This document shows positions 27,074-35,106 of a stretch of 64,000 bases of DNA, one piece after another (positions within the stretch are counted from its first letter, which is position 1; every line of letters begins with the position of its first letter). A model generated the notes under the pieces. The model was not told where the DNA came from, made no database searches, and was given only the letters and a program-made list of their open reading frames with translations. Made by a program: the position numbers and the translations under genes. The stretch spans positions 1 to 64,000 of the forward strand of contig JAICXB010000011.1 of assembly GCA_025980765.1 (NCBI GenBank), given 5' to 3'. This DNA is from Terriglobales bacterium (GTDB lineage Bacteria > Acidobacteriota > Terriglobia > Terriglobales > Acidobacteriaceae).

Positions 27074-27573
27074 CAGCGTGCGCCCGATGCGCCGTTTTCA
27101 GCGCCTTCCAGATCATGGATTGTGGTGAGCTTCAGAATTTCAAGCTCGCGTTTGCCGGTAGGAGTCACAACCGTTGCCGTGTCTCCCACTTGCTTGCCCA
27201 TCAGACTTTTGCCGATAGGAGAAGTGGTGGAGATTTTGCCTTTGCTGACGTCGGATTCCTCGCTGGTCACCAGCGTGTATTCAATCTTCTCGTCTTTCGT
27301 GTTGTCATAAACCTCGATTACAGATCCGAAGGCGACGCGGTCCTTGGGTATGTTGCTGAGGTTCACCAGCGAGAGATCGCCCATGCGCTTCTTGAGCTGA
27401 CCAAGACGGGCATTCACAAACTCCTGCCGCTGCTTGGCCATGTGATACTCGGCGTTTTCGCTCAAGTCTCCCAGCGCGACTGCTTTTTTGATTTCCTTGG
27501 GGAGTTCGTGAGTAAGCTCGTGCTCGAGCGCCTTGATTTCTTCCAAAAGCTTGCGTTTTACGTGTTCTGGCAA
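27073..27573 (-). CDS. greA: transcription elongation factor GreA
   Basis: It rescues backtracked RNA polymerase by stimulating transcript cleavage. The 166 residues consist of the coiled-coil N domain (1-80) with the tip motif DLSENAEYHMAKQRQ (acidic D36/E39-type residues present) and the FKBP-like C domain (PIGKSLMGKQVGDTATV). The start is TTG 27573 behind GAGG; no in-frame ATG lies nearby. A 10-residue Gly/Ala tail follows the usual end. It is the first gene of the pair with the phosphatidyltransferase. Confidence 0.96.
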   Translation of the reverse strand: MPEHVKRKLLEEIKALEHELTHELPKEIKKAVALGDLSENAEYHMAKQRQEFVNARLGQLKKRMGDLSLVNLSNIPKDRVAFGSVIEVYDNTKDEKIEYTLVTSEESDVSKGKISTTSPIGKSLMGKQVGDTATVVTPTGKRELEILKLTTIHDLEGAENGASGAR

Positions 27574-27835
27574 TGGACCTCGGCATTCCTCGGCGCCAGA
27601 AAAGGGGGAGCCTCGGATTGGCTAAAACAAACAGTGAGATGCGAGACGTAAACGAACTGCGCTTACTTCTGGTGACCACACATCGATCACGTCACATTCA
27701 GGGCGATTATACTCCGCGACACTCGCCTTGCCTTCAGCTTCGAGCCGAAGCAACTGAGCAGCCAGCTGTCCGAAGTTGGCGCGGACAACCATACACTTTC
27801 ACCGCCTGCGCACACCAGTAAACCCGTGGAAAACA

Positions 27836-27864
27836 TTGACTTAATTGTAATTTTTCACTACAAT
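27836..27864 (+). promoter_or_regulatory. sigma-70 promoter of carD, with dyad
   Basis: TTGACT (27836-27841) and TACAAT (27859-27864) are 17 bases apart, a near-consensus housekeeping promoter. Transcription should start near 27871 and give a leader of about 37 bases. The -10 hexamer is one arm of an inverted repeat, AATTGTA (27843-27849)/TACAATT (27859-27865), which could be an operator. Confidence 0.8.
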
Positions 27865-27907
27865 TTGTTGTGAACTTCGCTCCACTTCTCCCCCGCCAAG
27901 GTGCCCA

Positions 27908-28432
27908 ATGAACCACGATTTCCACATCGGCGACAAGGTTGTTTACCCCAATCATGGAGTCGGCGTCGTCGAGCAGATCAGCAGCAGAACAATCGGGAGC
28001 ATGGTGGAAAAGTTCTACATGCTGCACATTAAGTCCAGTAATTTGAAGGTAACGGTTCCTTTCCACAATGTGGAAGCTGTGGGGCTGCGCCGGGTAATTC
28101 GGAGCGCCGATATTATCCAGATTCTGGAGATCCTCACCGACGGTAAATGTGAGAGCCACACCGACTGGAAGTTCCGCTTCAAAGAGAACTCTGAGAAAAT
28201 GCGCACCGGTTCACTGCTGGAAGTCGCCGCGGTTCTCAAGAGCTTGCTGGTTCTCAATCAGACCAAATCTCTCTCCTTCAGAGAGAAGAAGATGCTGGAA
28301 CGTGCCCGCTACTTGTTGGTCAGCGAAATGGCCATGGCCAAGAACGTAGAAGAGAATGAAGTCGAAGGCCTGCTTACCCGCGCTTTGGCCAAAGCCAAGC
28401 TCAAGTTCCCCGAAGTCACCGCCGACGCGTAG
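27908..28432 (+). CDS. carD: CarD/CdnL-type transcription regulator
   Basis: A 174-residue RNA-polymerase-binding protein. The N-terminal CarD/TRCF-type domain (about 5-70: FHIGDKVVYPNHGVGVVEQI...FYMLHIKSSNLKVTVPF) binds the beta subunit. The helical C domain (about 75-165) binds upstream promoter DNA and stabilises open complexes. AAGGTG precedes ATG 27908 by four to six bases. It is monocistronic, with a strong promoter of its own, as expected for an abundant global factor. It is divergent from greA. Confidence 0.94.
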   Translation: MNHDFHIGDKVVYPNHGVGVVEQISSRTIGSMVEKFYMLHIKSSNLKVTVPFHNVEAVGLRRVIRSADIIQILEILTDGKCESHTDWKFRFKENSEKMRTGSLLEVAAVLKSLLVLNQTKSLSFREKKMLERARYLLVSEMAMAKNVEENEVEGLLTRALAKAKLKFPEVTADA

Positions 28433-28467
28433 TTTGCCGGCATTCCCGCCAACCAACAGCAGTTCTA

Positions 28468-28710
28468 ATTTTTTGGCGAAGCTCCGCATCCCACTACGGC
28501 GTATATGCCTCAAAATTCAAGCAGCAATGTCTGGCCCTGCTGGAAGATCTTGATTCTCAGGGAATCGTCATCACCAAGCATGGGAAGCTGGTGGCTCGCC
28601 TTTTGCCTGCGGGCTCGGAGTGTGCCGAGTTAATCGGTAGCATGAAGGGCAAGATTCGGGTTCATGGCGACATCATGTCTACCGGCCTGGACTGGAATGC
28701 TCAATATTGA
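28468..28710 (+). pseudogene. remnant of a Phd/YefM-type antitoxin
   Basis: The frame ending with TGA 28708-28710 encodes ASKFKQQCLALLEDLDSQGI, then VITKHGKLVARLLP and GDIMSTGLDWNAQY, the classical Phd/YefM antitoxin pattern. Upstream the frame stays open but holds no ATG, GTG or TTG, so the start has been lost. The first codons (IFWRSSASHYGVY) are not family-like. It is followed without a gap by a broken VapC. Confidence 0.75.
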
Positions 28711-28850
28711 TGATACCCACAGTTCTGATCGAGGCTCTGAAGGGGGCCTTGGCGGCTTCAGAACGCCGCCTGCTCAGCGAACATTCTTGTCGAGTCGAAG
28801 AGCGCTTCCTGCTCAAGACTTTTGGCCCCCAGTATCAGAAGAATAGCCGC
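28696..28850 (+). pseudogene. frameshifted remnant of a VapC (PIN) toxin
   Basis: ATG 28696 begins MLNIDDTH, like the VapC opening M-L-N-L-D-T-H. One extra base after CAC moves the rest to another frame, where it continues VLIEALKGALAASERRLLSEHS, again VapC-like. After about 28800 similarity fades; the remaining PIN acidic residues are missing. The original start overlapped the antitoxin end, as in intact Phd-VapC operons. Confidence 0.65.
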
Positions 28851-28900
28851 TCAACCGGCCCCGCATTGATTGATCGGTTTTGGCTTCCAGGCTCAGTTAT

Positions 28901-30118
28901 CTAGGCAGCCGCTTTTGCTCGCTTCTCCTTTTCTCCTTCGCCGAGCCATTGACCAAAGCCTTCTAAGCCTTCGATATTGTCGCAAATGATTTTGATCGTG
29001 CCCACCACCGGCACGGCAAGAATTAGGCCCATAGCACCCCAAATCCATCCCCAAATCAGCAACGCCAGAGTCACGGCCAGCGGGTTCAACTCCAATCGCC
29101 CGCCAATCACTTTCGGATAAAGCACATTGAGAGAGAAGATGTGCAACCCGAAAATTGTAAGCACAATGATCAGAATTCCCGAACTGTGAAGCACTCCCAC
29201 ACCTGAAGCAAGCGGTGGCACCAGAGCCAGGACCACACCGAGATAGGGAATCAGGCTGAGAAATCCGCTGATCAGGCCAAGAAAATAGAAGTAGGGGAGA
29301 TGCAATAGCGCAAAGACGACGCCACTGGCGATCGACATAAATATGCCAATGGCGAAGTTTCCCACAATGAAGCCTTTCACCATCTCGGAAATTTTGCCCA
29401 GGGTGATGTAAGCCTTGGCCCGGCTCTGCGCAGGAAAAAGGCGAACCGTGGATTTCCGCGTGTGCTCCTGCCAGGTGAGCATGAAGTAAACCAGGAAAGG
29501 TATAAATGCGACGGTGAGAACGATTTCTCCGATGTTGGAGACCTGTGAGCCCAGCATGCCGCGGATACCGGTAGGTTGCTCCACTTTGACCTTGACGGCG
29601 TTTTTGTCCTGCGGTGGCTCCGGAATCACATTCTGCGTAGTCTGCTGGATCTTTTCTGCATTGTTCTCATATTTGCCGATCACCTGCCGGATTTTTCCCT
29701 GCATCTTCGGGAGCTGGTGGGCAAAATCGATTGCGCGCTGAAAGAAGAAATAGCCTAATCCGCAGAGTAAGCCGATCGCCAATAACACGGCGATGGCCGA
29801 TCCTATTCCTCGCGGAACGTGCATGCGCTTGAGTAGTCGTACCAGTGGCTCGAGTATGTACGCGATCAGGATTGAAGTGAAAATCGTGACCAGCAACAGC
29901 TTGGCGAAGTAGCAGATGGCCAGCACGGCTAGAGTAGTCAGGGTGATCTGCGTCACCGTCGCTTTGCGCAGTTCCTCATGGACCTCCTGTACGCCCTCTT
30001 CCAGGTTTTCTACAGCCTCGGTGGAACCGGGGAGCTCTTCCCCGCGCTCGACCGGAATTGGCCCAGAGCCTGGTTTCTGTGCTCCCGATTTCGCGGGCGT
30101 AAGCGGTTTAGAAGCCAT
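28901..30118 (-). CDS. AI-2E family transporter
   Basis: A 405-residue inner-membrane protein of the AI-2E exporter/PerM family. A soluble N terminus (1-55) is followed by about seven or eight helices. The family core motifs are present: FTSILIAYILEPLVRLLKR, the long central extracytoplasmic region (about 135-205), FLSLIPYLGVVLALVPP and PKVIGGRLELNPLAVTLALLIWGWIWGAMGLILAVP. Substrates of most members are unproven (autoinducer-2, Na+/H+ and others). It is divergent from ruvX, 53 bases apart. Confidence 0.93.
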   Translation of the reverse strand: MASKPLTPAKSGAQKPGSGPIPVERGEELPGSTEAVENLEEGVQEVHEELRKATVTQITLTTLAVLAICYFAKLLLVTIFTSILIAYILEPLVRLLKRMHVPRGIGSAIAVLLAIGLLCGLGYFFFQRAIDFAHQLPKMQGKIRQVIGKYENNAEKIQQTTQNVIPEPPQDKNAVKVKVEQPTGIRGMLGSQVSNIGEIVLTVAFIPFLVYFMLTWQEHTRKSTVRLFPAQSRAKAYITLGKISEMVKGFIVGNFAIGIFMSIASGVVFALLHLPYFYFLGLISGFLSLIPYLGVVLALVPPLASGVGVLHSSGILIIVLTIFGLHIFSLNVLYPKVIGGRLELNPLAVTLALLIWGWIWGAMGLILAVPVVGTIKIICDNIEGLEGFGQWLGEGEKEKRAKAAA

Positions 30119-30171
30119 TCATAGTTCTCCGTCTTTCCCAGCTAAGATGCTGGGCCGCCTATAATCGCAGC

Positions 30172-30648
30172 ATGAACAGCGGCGAAAATCCCGATCCGGG
30201 GCGCATTTTGGGCTTGGATGTGGGTTCTCGCCGAATGGGAATCGCGGTTTCCGATCCTCTAGGAATCACCGCTCAGGGACTCACCACGCTGCATCGTCGA
30301 AACCGCCGGCAAGACTTCCAGGCATTACGCCAGCTGCTGCGGGAGCATAAGGTGCGGGAGATCGTAGTGGGCAATCCGCTGCGCATGAGCGGCGAGAGTG
30401 GCGCCCAGTCAGAGAAGATGACCGAGTTCGTCAGCCAACTGCGACACGCGTTTGATATTCCGGTGCATCTTTGGGACGAGCGCTTAAGCACCGCCGAAGC
30501 TCATCGCCTGCTGGACGAAACCGCAATGTCTGACCGGCGTCGCACCGAAGTCATCGACAAAATGGCAGCGGTGCTGATCCTGCAGTCGTTCCTCAACGCA
30601 AGACACGTTTCGTCACCTACACAGCAGGCAGATCGAGAGATTTCGTGA
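30172..30648 (+). CDS. ruvX: putative Holliday junction resolvase / pre-16S rRNA nuclease (YqgF)
   Basis: A 158-residue RNase H-like nuclease. Acidic catalytic positions are visible: Asp16 in LGLDVGSRRMGIAVSD, Glu in VREIVVGNPL and Asp in WDERLSTAEAHR, and MSDRRRTEVIDKMAAVLILQSFL closes the domain. Members process the 5' end of 16S rRNA and were earlier proposed to resolve Holliday junctions. It is transcribed away from the transporter gene. Confidence 0.95.
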   Translation: MNSGENPDPGRILGLDVGSRRMGIAVSDPLGITAQGLTTLHRRNRRQDFQALRQLLREHKVREIVVGNPLRMSGESGAQSEKMTEFVSQLRHAFDIPVHLWDERLSTAEAHRLLDETAMSDRRRTEVIDKMAAVLILQSFLNARHVSSPTQQADREIS

Positions 30649-30720
30649 TCGGTGGTTTTAAACTCACAAATGTACGCGGACCTGGGTCCGCCTGCTCCGT
30701 TTGTCGCTCTTGGATAAGTA

Positions 30721-31317
30721 TTACTGGGCGTGCCCGGTCTTCGGAGCGGCTGGCGCTACGCTGGCCGGTTGCGGGGCTGCATCCTCGTCACTGACGAAAG
30801 AGGCGAGAATTTGTTCGAGTTGCTGCTGTGACGGCTGTGCCACCCCGCCCGGGTCGGTGTTGGAGCCGTCCTTGCCAGCGGCCGGTTTGGCATCGGCATT
30901 CATCGCCTGGCGATTTTGCTGCTCGCGCCGAGCCCGCTGCAACATGGCGTTGACTTGCTTTTCCTGCTCAGGAGTAAGCATTGCAAGAAACTTTTGGCGA
31001 ACTTGCTTCTGAATCTGCTGCGCCTGCTGTTTCTTTTCCAGGTCCGAAAGGCTGGCGTCTCTCTTCAAAGCCATGAACTGCTGTCGCTGCGTGTGCATCA
31101 GTGCTTTGAATTGGATCTGCTGCTCGGGCGAAAGGTGTAACTGCTGCACGAAATCCATAAAACGGCGTCGCTGGTTTTGCCCTGCCGCGCGAGACTGATG
31201 CCGCAGGGGCACCGATGTGGAATTTTGAGGGGACGCTTGGTCCGCTTGCCCAAAGAGCGCAGACGGGACCAGCAATGCCGCTCCTACCAGAATGGCTGAA
31301 GGCTTGCTCAGTTTCAT
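30721..31317 (-). CDS. periplasmic Spy/CpxP-like helical protein
   Basis: A 198-residue exported protein. ATG 31317 is chosen because GGAGG is then 7 bases away; the in-frame ATG at 31323 would be one base from it. The signal peptide is residues 1-20 (ALLVPSALFG). The body is helical and Gln-rich: LSPEQQIQFKALMHTQRQQF...LTPEQEKQVNAMLQRARRE, with two L-[ST]-P-E-Q motifs like the LTxxQ repeats of Spy/CpxP chaperones. The tail is Ala/Pro-rich. The role in envelope stress is inferred from the fold only. Confidence 0.78.
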   Translation of the reverse strand: MKLSKPSAILVGAALLVPSALFGQADQASPQNSTSVPLRHQSRAAGQNQRRRFMDFVQQLHLSPEQQIQFKALMHTQRQQFMALKRDASLSDLEKKQQAQQIQKQVRQKFLAMLTPEQEKQVNAMLQRARREQQNRQAMNADAKPAAGKDGSNTDPGGVAQPSQQQLEQILASFVSDEDAAPQPASVAPAAPKTGHAQ

Positions 31318-31492
31318 GGCCATACCTCCACAACCTCGCTGCACACAATTCCTGACCCAATTGGTGATTTGAGTTCCTTGAGATTATGCGATTTTCGAGA
31401 TGCCGACGACAGTAACTTTGGTCATTTGCGGCGGGAGAACCTCCTCAGACAAGTCCACTGGATACGCAGCATGCCGCGTCTATTGATGCACA

Positions 31493-31520
31493 AACAAAAC
31501 GCCCGGCCGAAGCCGGGCGC
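31493..31520 (-). terminator. Rho-independent terminator of the BNR gene
   Basis: On the minus strand the stem GCCCGGC/GCCGGGC (31512-31518 with 31501-31507, plus a closing C-G pair) and a 4-base loop are followed by GTTTTGTTT. It sits 24 bases after the stop of the gene at 31544-33283. Confidence 0.88.
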
Positions 31521-31543
31521 GCAGATAAAAACTATGCCCAAGT

Positions 31544-33283
31544 TTATTTCCCGTATGCCAGCGAGCCTCCATTCTGACGAATGAAAACTGCCAGTGGACT
31601 GGAGTTGTTGAAGTCGTCAGAGTAGACGATCATCTCCGAACCATCCAGATACAAACCGGGAGCGAAGTACTCCGCAAGATTGCGCGTGCCGCTGGCACAT
31701 CCGGTTCCATTGGTGCAGATTGCCCCCTGATGCATGATTCCGGTGGCAGTGCTTTGAGCAAACGTAGGAATGCTCGCCAAAGCATTCTGCGATTGCGCGA
31801 AGAACACGTGCCACTGTGCCGCCGCGTCATTGTTGCTCAGATCGGTGGTGCCCCACCAGGTGATGTCTACCCGCCCGGAGTCACCCGCCGTGATCCAGGG
31901 CCCAATGGCGCTCTTCGTCGCCGTGCCATTACTCACGCGCACCGGCACGCTCCAGCTTGCGCCCTGGTCCTTTGACGATGTGAGGAACACGTTGTGGCTG
32001 TCAGAAAAAACAATGTACAGATTGCCGGCTCGGTCGATCGCCAAAGAGGGAAACACGTTCACCAGTGACGTTCCTGCGGCGGCAGCATAGACCTGCTTGA
32101 CAATGAACGTGCTTCCGCCATCGGTTGAGCGGGCGATGTACAGCGTGTGCCCATCCTGTCCGAAGAACACTGTGTAGAAGTTGCCGTTATTCGGATCCAC
32201 TTCGGCATTCCCCTGATCGCCAGGCTGCACTCCGGTTTGCGGCATGGTGACTGGAACAATCTGTGGCCAGGTCACGCCGCCATCGAAGGACTTGGCGACA
32301 AACATGGTTTCTGTTCCGCCCAGCAAAGCGCCAAGCTGCTTGTAGGTGAGATAAAGAACGCTGTTCCCTTGCGACGCCAGCCATTGACGGTCAATGATCG
32401 GCACATCCGAAGAGAACGGGTTCACCAGCCAGGTTGCTCCGCCATTCGGCGAGGTGCTCTGAGTTGCGGACCCAATCCACAAGGAATTGACATAGACAAG
32501 GCCAGAGTCGCCTACTGCCAGGTCTTCGTCGCCACCTCCCAATCCCGCACCGCGAGCCAGGGCTGACGCCGCCTGGGCTCCGTCCGGTTCTCCCAAATAT
32601 GACCAGGTCTTGCCTCCATCCATCGACTTCCAGGTGTCAGTGCCGGCGGGAACGCCCTGGATGCCCGCGGCATAAATATTCCCAACAGCGTCAGCGCGGA
32701 CGCGAGGTTCGATGTCTTGCGTGCCGGCTACCGCATCCGTCGGACCGGGTAGCAGAATCGGGTTAGTAAAAGAGAATTTCCCCGATTTATAACGTGCTTT
32801 TCCCTGCGGACTCGCGGGCTCGGGGCCGAGACTGGCATTGCCATTATAAGTAGCGTTCACCGTCGCGAACGCGACGATCTGCACGGTGTAAGTGCCTGCG
32901 GGAAGTTGACCGCAGTCGGCTAATTCAAATGTCGTCATGCTTTGACCGGAAGAGCAGACGGTATTCCCGCTGCCATCATTGACGTATAAATCGAAGTCAT
33001 TCGTATTGCTTGCCCACGTGATGCCGACCTGGATTGAGTAGTTCGGATTTGCCGAGTAGAACGTGCTGGGCACGTTCACGGTCAGCGTGTAGCTATCGCA
33101 AGTCACGCTGCTACACACGGAAGGATCGGCGGTAGCGCCAGTGTAGGGGCCGCCACTCCAATTTACCGAGGCGCTGGTTGTTCCCGAAGCTGGAGGGTTC
33201 AGAGTTCCGGCATTCGGTGTGGCGGCAATGAGAGGAAGTGAAGCTGCGAGCAGGACTGCAGGCAGCAATCTGGAAAGTCGCAT
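31544..33283 (-). CDS. secreted BNR-repeat (sialidase-fold) protein
   Basis: A 579-residue exported protein. ATG 33283 is chosen because AGGAGA lies 8 bases before it; a longer frame adds 10 residues. The signal peptide is residues 1-21. Residues about 25-150 form a beta-sandwich with paired cysteines (TADPSVCSSVTCDSYTL, DFDLYVNDGSG), like PPC-type domains. From about 170 the protein has propeller repeats with Asp-box motifs (SMDGGKTWSYL, SFDGGVTWPQ, STDGGSTFIV, SKDQGASWS). It is related in design to the giant protein at 547-6342. The ligand is unknown. Confidence 0.88.
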   Translation of the reverse strand: MRLSRLLPAVLLAASLPLIAATPNAGTLNPPASGTTSASVNWSGGPYTGATADPSVCSSVTCDSYTLTVNVPSTFYSANPNYSIQVGITWASNTNDFDLYVNDGSGNTVCSSGQSMTTFELADCGQLPAGTYTVQIVAFATVNATYNGNASLGPEPASPQGKARYKSGKFSFTNPILLPGPTDAVAGTQDIEPRVRADAVGNIYAAGIQGVPAGTDTWKSMDGGKTWSYLGEPDGAQAASALARGAGLGGGDEDLAVGDSGLVYVNSLWIGSATQSTSPNGGATWLVNPFSSDVPIIDRQWLASQGNSVLYLTYKQLGALLGGTETMFVAKSFDGGVTWPQIVPVTMPQTGVQPGDQGNAEVDPNNGNFYTVFFGQDGHTLYIARSTDGGSTFIVKQVYAAAAGTSLVNVFPSLAIDRAGNLYIVFSDSHNVFLTSSKDQGASWSVPVRVSNGTATKSAIGPWITAGDSGRVDITWWGTTDLSNNDAAAQWHVFFAQSQNALASIPTFAQSTATGIMHQGAICTNGTGCASGTRNLAEYFAPGLYLDGSEMIVYSDDFNNSSPLAVFIRQNGGSLAYGK

Positions 33284-33434
33284 GGGGCAATCTCCTGGTG
33301 AGCTGCTACGCACGTATAAAGCGAATACTAGCCGTGTTAGTAGTCTTCACTGGAGATGAGAGATATGCACTGCTTGTTGCCCAACGACAACAATCAATCG
33401 GCAGGAACTCAGGATTACAGAAGAATTACAGTTT

Positions 33435-34853
33435 CTACTCTACGGGTACTGGCGCAGGTTCGATGTCCTCTAAATCGACCCATTCCGTCGGATAATGGCC
33501 GGTGTAGCAAGCAGTGCAGTAGGTTGTCTTCTCGCCTTCGGCGCAGGCGCGCTTCAGGCCTTCGAGCGAGAGATACGCCAGCGAATCCGCGCCGATATAG
33601 TCGCGGATTTCTTCGATCGATTTGTTGGCGGCGATCAGGCCTTTTTTCGACGGAGTGTCCACGCCGTAGAAGCACGGAGAAATCGTTGGCGGGCCGGAGA
33701 TGCGCATGTGGACTTCCGTGGCGCCGGCGTCGCGCACCATGCGGACGATCTTGCGGCTGGTGGTGCCGCGCACGATCGAATCGTCGATGAGAACTACGCG
33801 TTTGCCCTGCAGCAGATGGCGCACGGGATTCAACTTCAAACGCACGCCGAAATCGCGAACCCGTTGCTCGGGCTCGATGAATGTCCGGCCTACGTAATGG
33901 TTGCGGATCAGGCCAAAGCTGAAGGGAATACCGCTTTCGTTGGAGAAGCCGATGGCGGCAGTCACTCCCGAATCGGGAACTGGGACCACCAGATCGACAT
34001 TGACCGGAGCTTCGCGCGCGAGCTCGCGGCCTAGCGCCTCGCGGCTCTCCTGTACCGGACGGCCAAAGATCAGGCTGTCAGGACGCGAGAAGTACACGTG
34101 TTCGAAGATGCAGCTCGCCGATTTCCGCGCTGGAGCGTAAAAAAGCGATTGCACCCCCTCATTCCCCACTACTACCAGCTCACCCGGTTTCACATCGCGC
34201 TCGAACCGGGCATTGATCAGGTCGAAGGCGCAGCTCTCGGAGGCGAAAATCACCGCGCTGGATCGATCGGCTTTTGGCAGAATGCCCATGGAGAGCGGAC
34301 GGAAGCCATAGGGATCGCGAGTGGCGAAGATGCGGTCGCGGGTCATCAGCACCAGCGAGAATGCGCCTTCGATCTGACGCAGCGCATCGCAAATCGCATC
34401 GGGCAATGTCTGTTCCTTTGATTGCGCGATCAGATGCACCACTACCTCGGTGTCGCTGGTGGTTTGGAAGATCGACCCGTTCTGCTCGAGCTGCCGCCGC
34501 AGATGATTGGCGTTTACCAGGTTCCCATTGTGGGCCAGGGCGATCGCGCCCTTGTTGCACTCCACGCGAATCGGTTGCGCGTTGAGCAGCGCGGAGTCCC
34601 CAGTGGTCGAGTAGCGCGTGTGCCCGATGGCCAGCGAGCCAGGTAGCTTCGCCAGCACTTCTTCCGTGAAGATGTCAGAGACCAGTCCCATGGCCTTGAT
34701 GTTGTGCAGGCGCCCGTAGTCGGAACTGGCGATTCCCGCAGACTCCTGCCCGCGATGCTGCAGCGCGTACAGCCCAAGGTAAGCAAGGGTCGAAGCCTCA
34801 GGATGGCCATGGACGGCAACGACACCGCACTCGTCTTTGAATTTGTCGGTCAT
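33435..34853 (-). CDS. purF: amidophosphoribosyltransferase
   Basis: It makes 5-phosphoribosylamine from PRPP and glutamine, the first step of purine synthesis. The 472 residues begin MTDKFKDE, a short propeptide, so that Cys9 (CGVVAV) becomes the N-terminal nucleophile of the glutaminase domain. The PRPP loop VVLIDDSIVRGTTS and the phosphoribosyl-transferase domain follow. The four cysteines near the end (CFYGVDTPS, CAEGEKTTYCTACY) suggest an Fe-S-containing, Bacillus-type enzyme. The in-frame extension to 34922 runs into a repeat arm and is rejected. It is downstream of purL. Confidence 0.95.
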   Translation of the reverse strand: MTDKFKDECGVVAVHGHPEASTLAYLGLYALQHRGQESAGIASSDYGRLHNIKAMGLVSDIFTEEVLAKLPGSLAIGHTRYSTTGDSALLNAQPIRVECNKGAIALAHNGNLVNANHLRRQLEQNGSIFQTTSDTEVVVHLIAQSKEQTLPDAICDALRQIEGAFSLVLMTRDRIFATRDPYGFRPLSMGILPKADRSSAVIFASESCAFDLINARFERDVKPGELVVVGNEGVQSLFYAPARKSASCIFEHVYFSRPDSLIFGRPVQESREALGRELAREAPVNVDLVVPVPDSGVTAAIGFSNESGIPFSFGLIRNHYVGRTFIEPEQRVRDFGVRLKLNPVRHLLQGKRVVLIDDSIVRGTTSRKIVRMVRDAGATEVHMRISGPPTISPCFYGVDTPSKKGLIAANKSIEEIRDYIGADSLAYLSLEGLKRACAEGEKTTYCTACYTGHYPTEWVDLEDIEPAPVPVE

Positions 34854-34856
34854 AAA

Positions 34857-35106
34857 GAAGCTTCGAAGCCTCGCAGCTTCGTAGCTGGTGTCTCGGCCGC
34901 TAGGGGGCTTTACCTGTTGCAAGATTGTTGATGGCTCTGCGACGCGAGTTCCCTGACGCGAATGCTGTTCATGTGTTACCGAAAAAGCAGATCCCTCGCT
35001 GCGTTCGGGATGACAATTGCTATAACACGCAGTTCGTTCCCGCGATTGACACCTTGTGAGCTTAACGACCAGCTTCGAAGCTGCGTGGCCTCGAAGCTTC
35101 GGAGCT
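34857..35106. repeat. palindromic element, AGCTTCGAAGC family, between purL and purF
   Basis: Left arm 34857-34886 (GAAGCTTCGAAGCCTCGCAG...) and right arm 35070-35106 (CAGCTTCGAAGCTGCGTGGC...) are inverse complements. In between lies a solitary half of the TGTCATCC family (GATCCCTCGCTGCGTTCGGG, 34990-35009). The right arm contains the TAG stop of purL; the left arm ends at the purF start. A related arm lies inside purL at 37034-37070. Confidence 0.85.

Noticed and set aside
30676-30691. GCGGAC/GTCCGC hairpin between ruvX and the Spy-like gene as terminator
   Set aside because: The stem is only 6 bases and no T tract follows on either strand.
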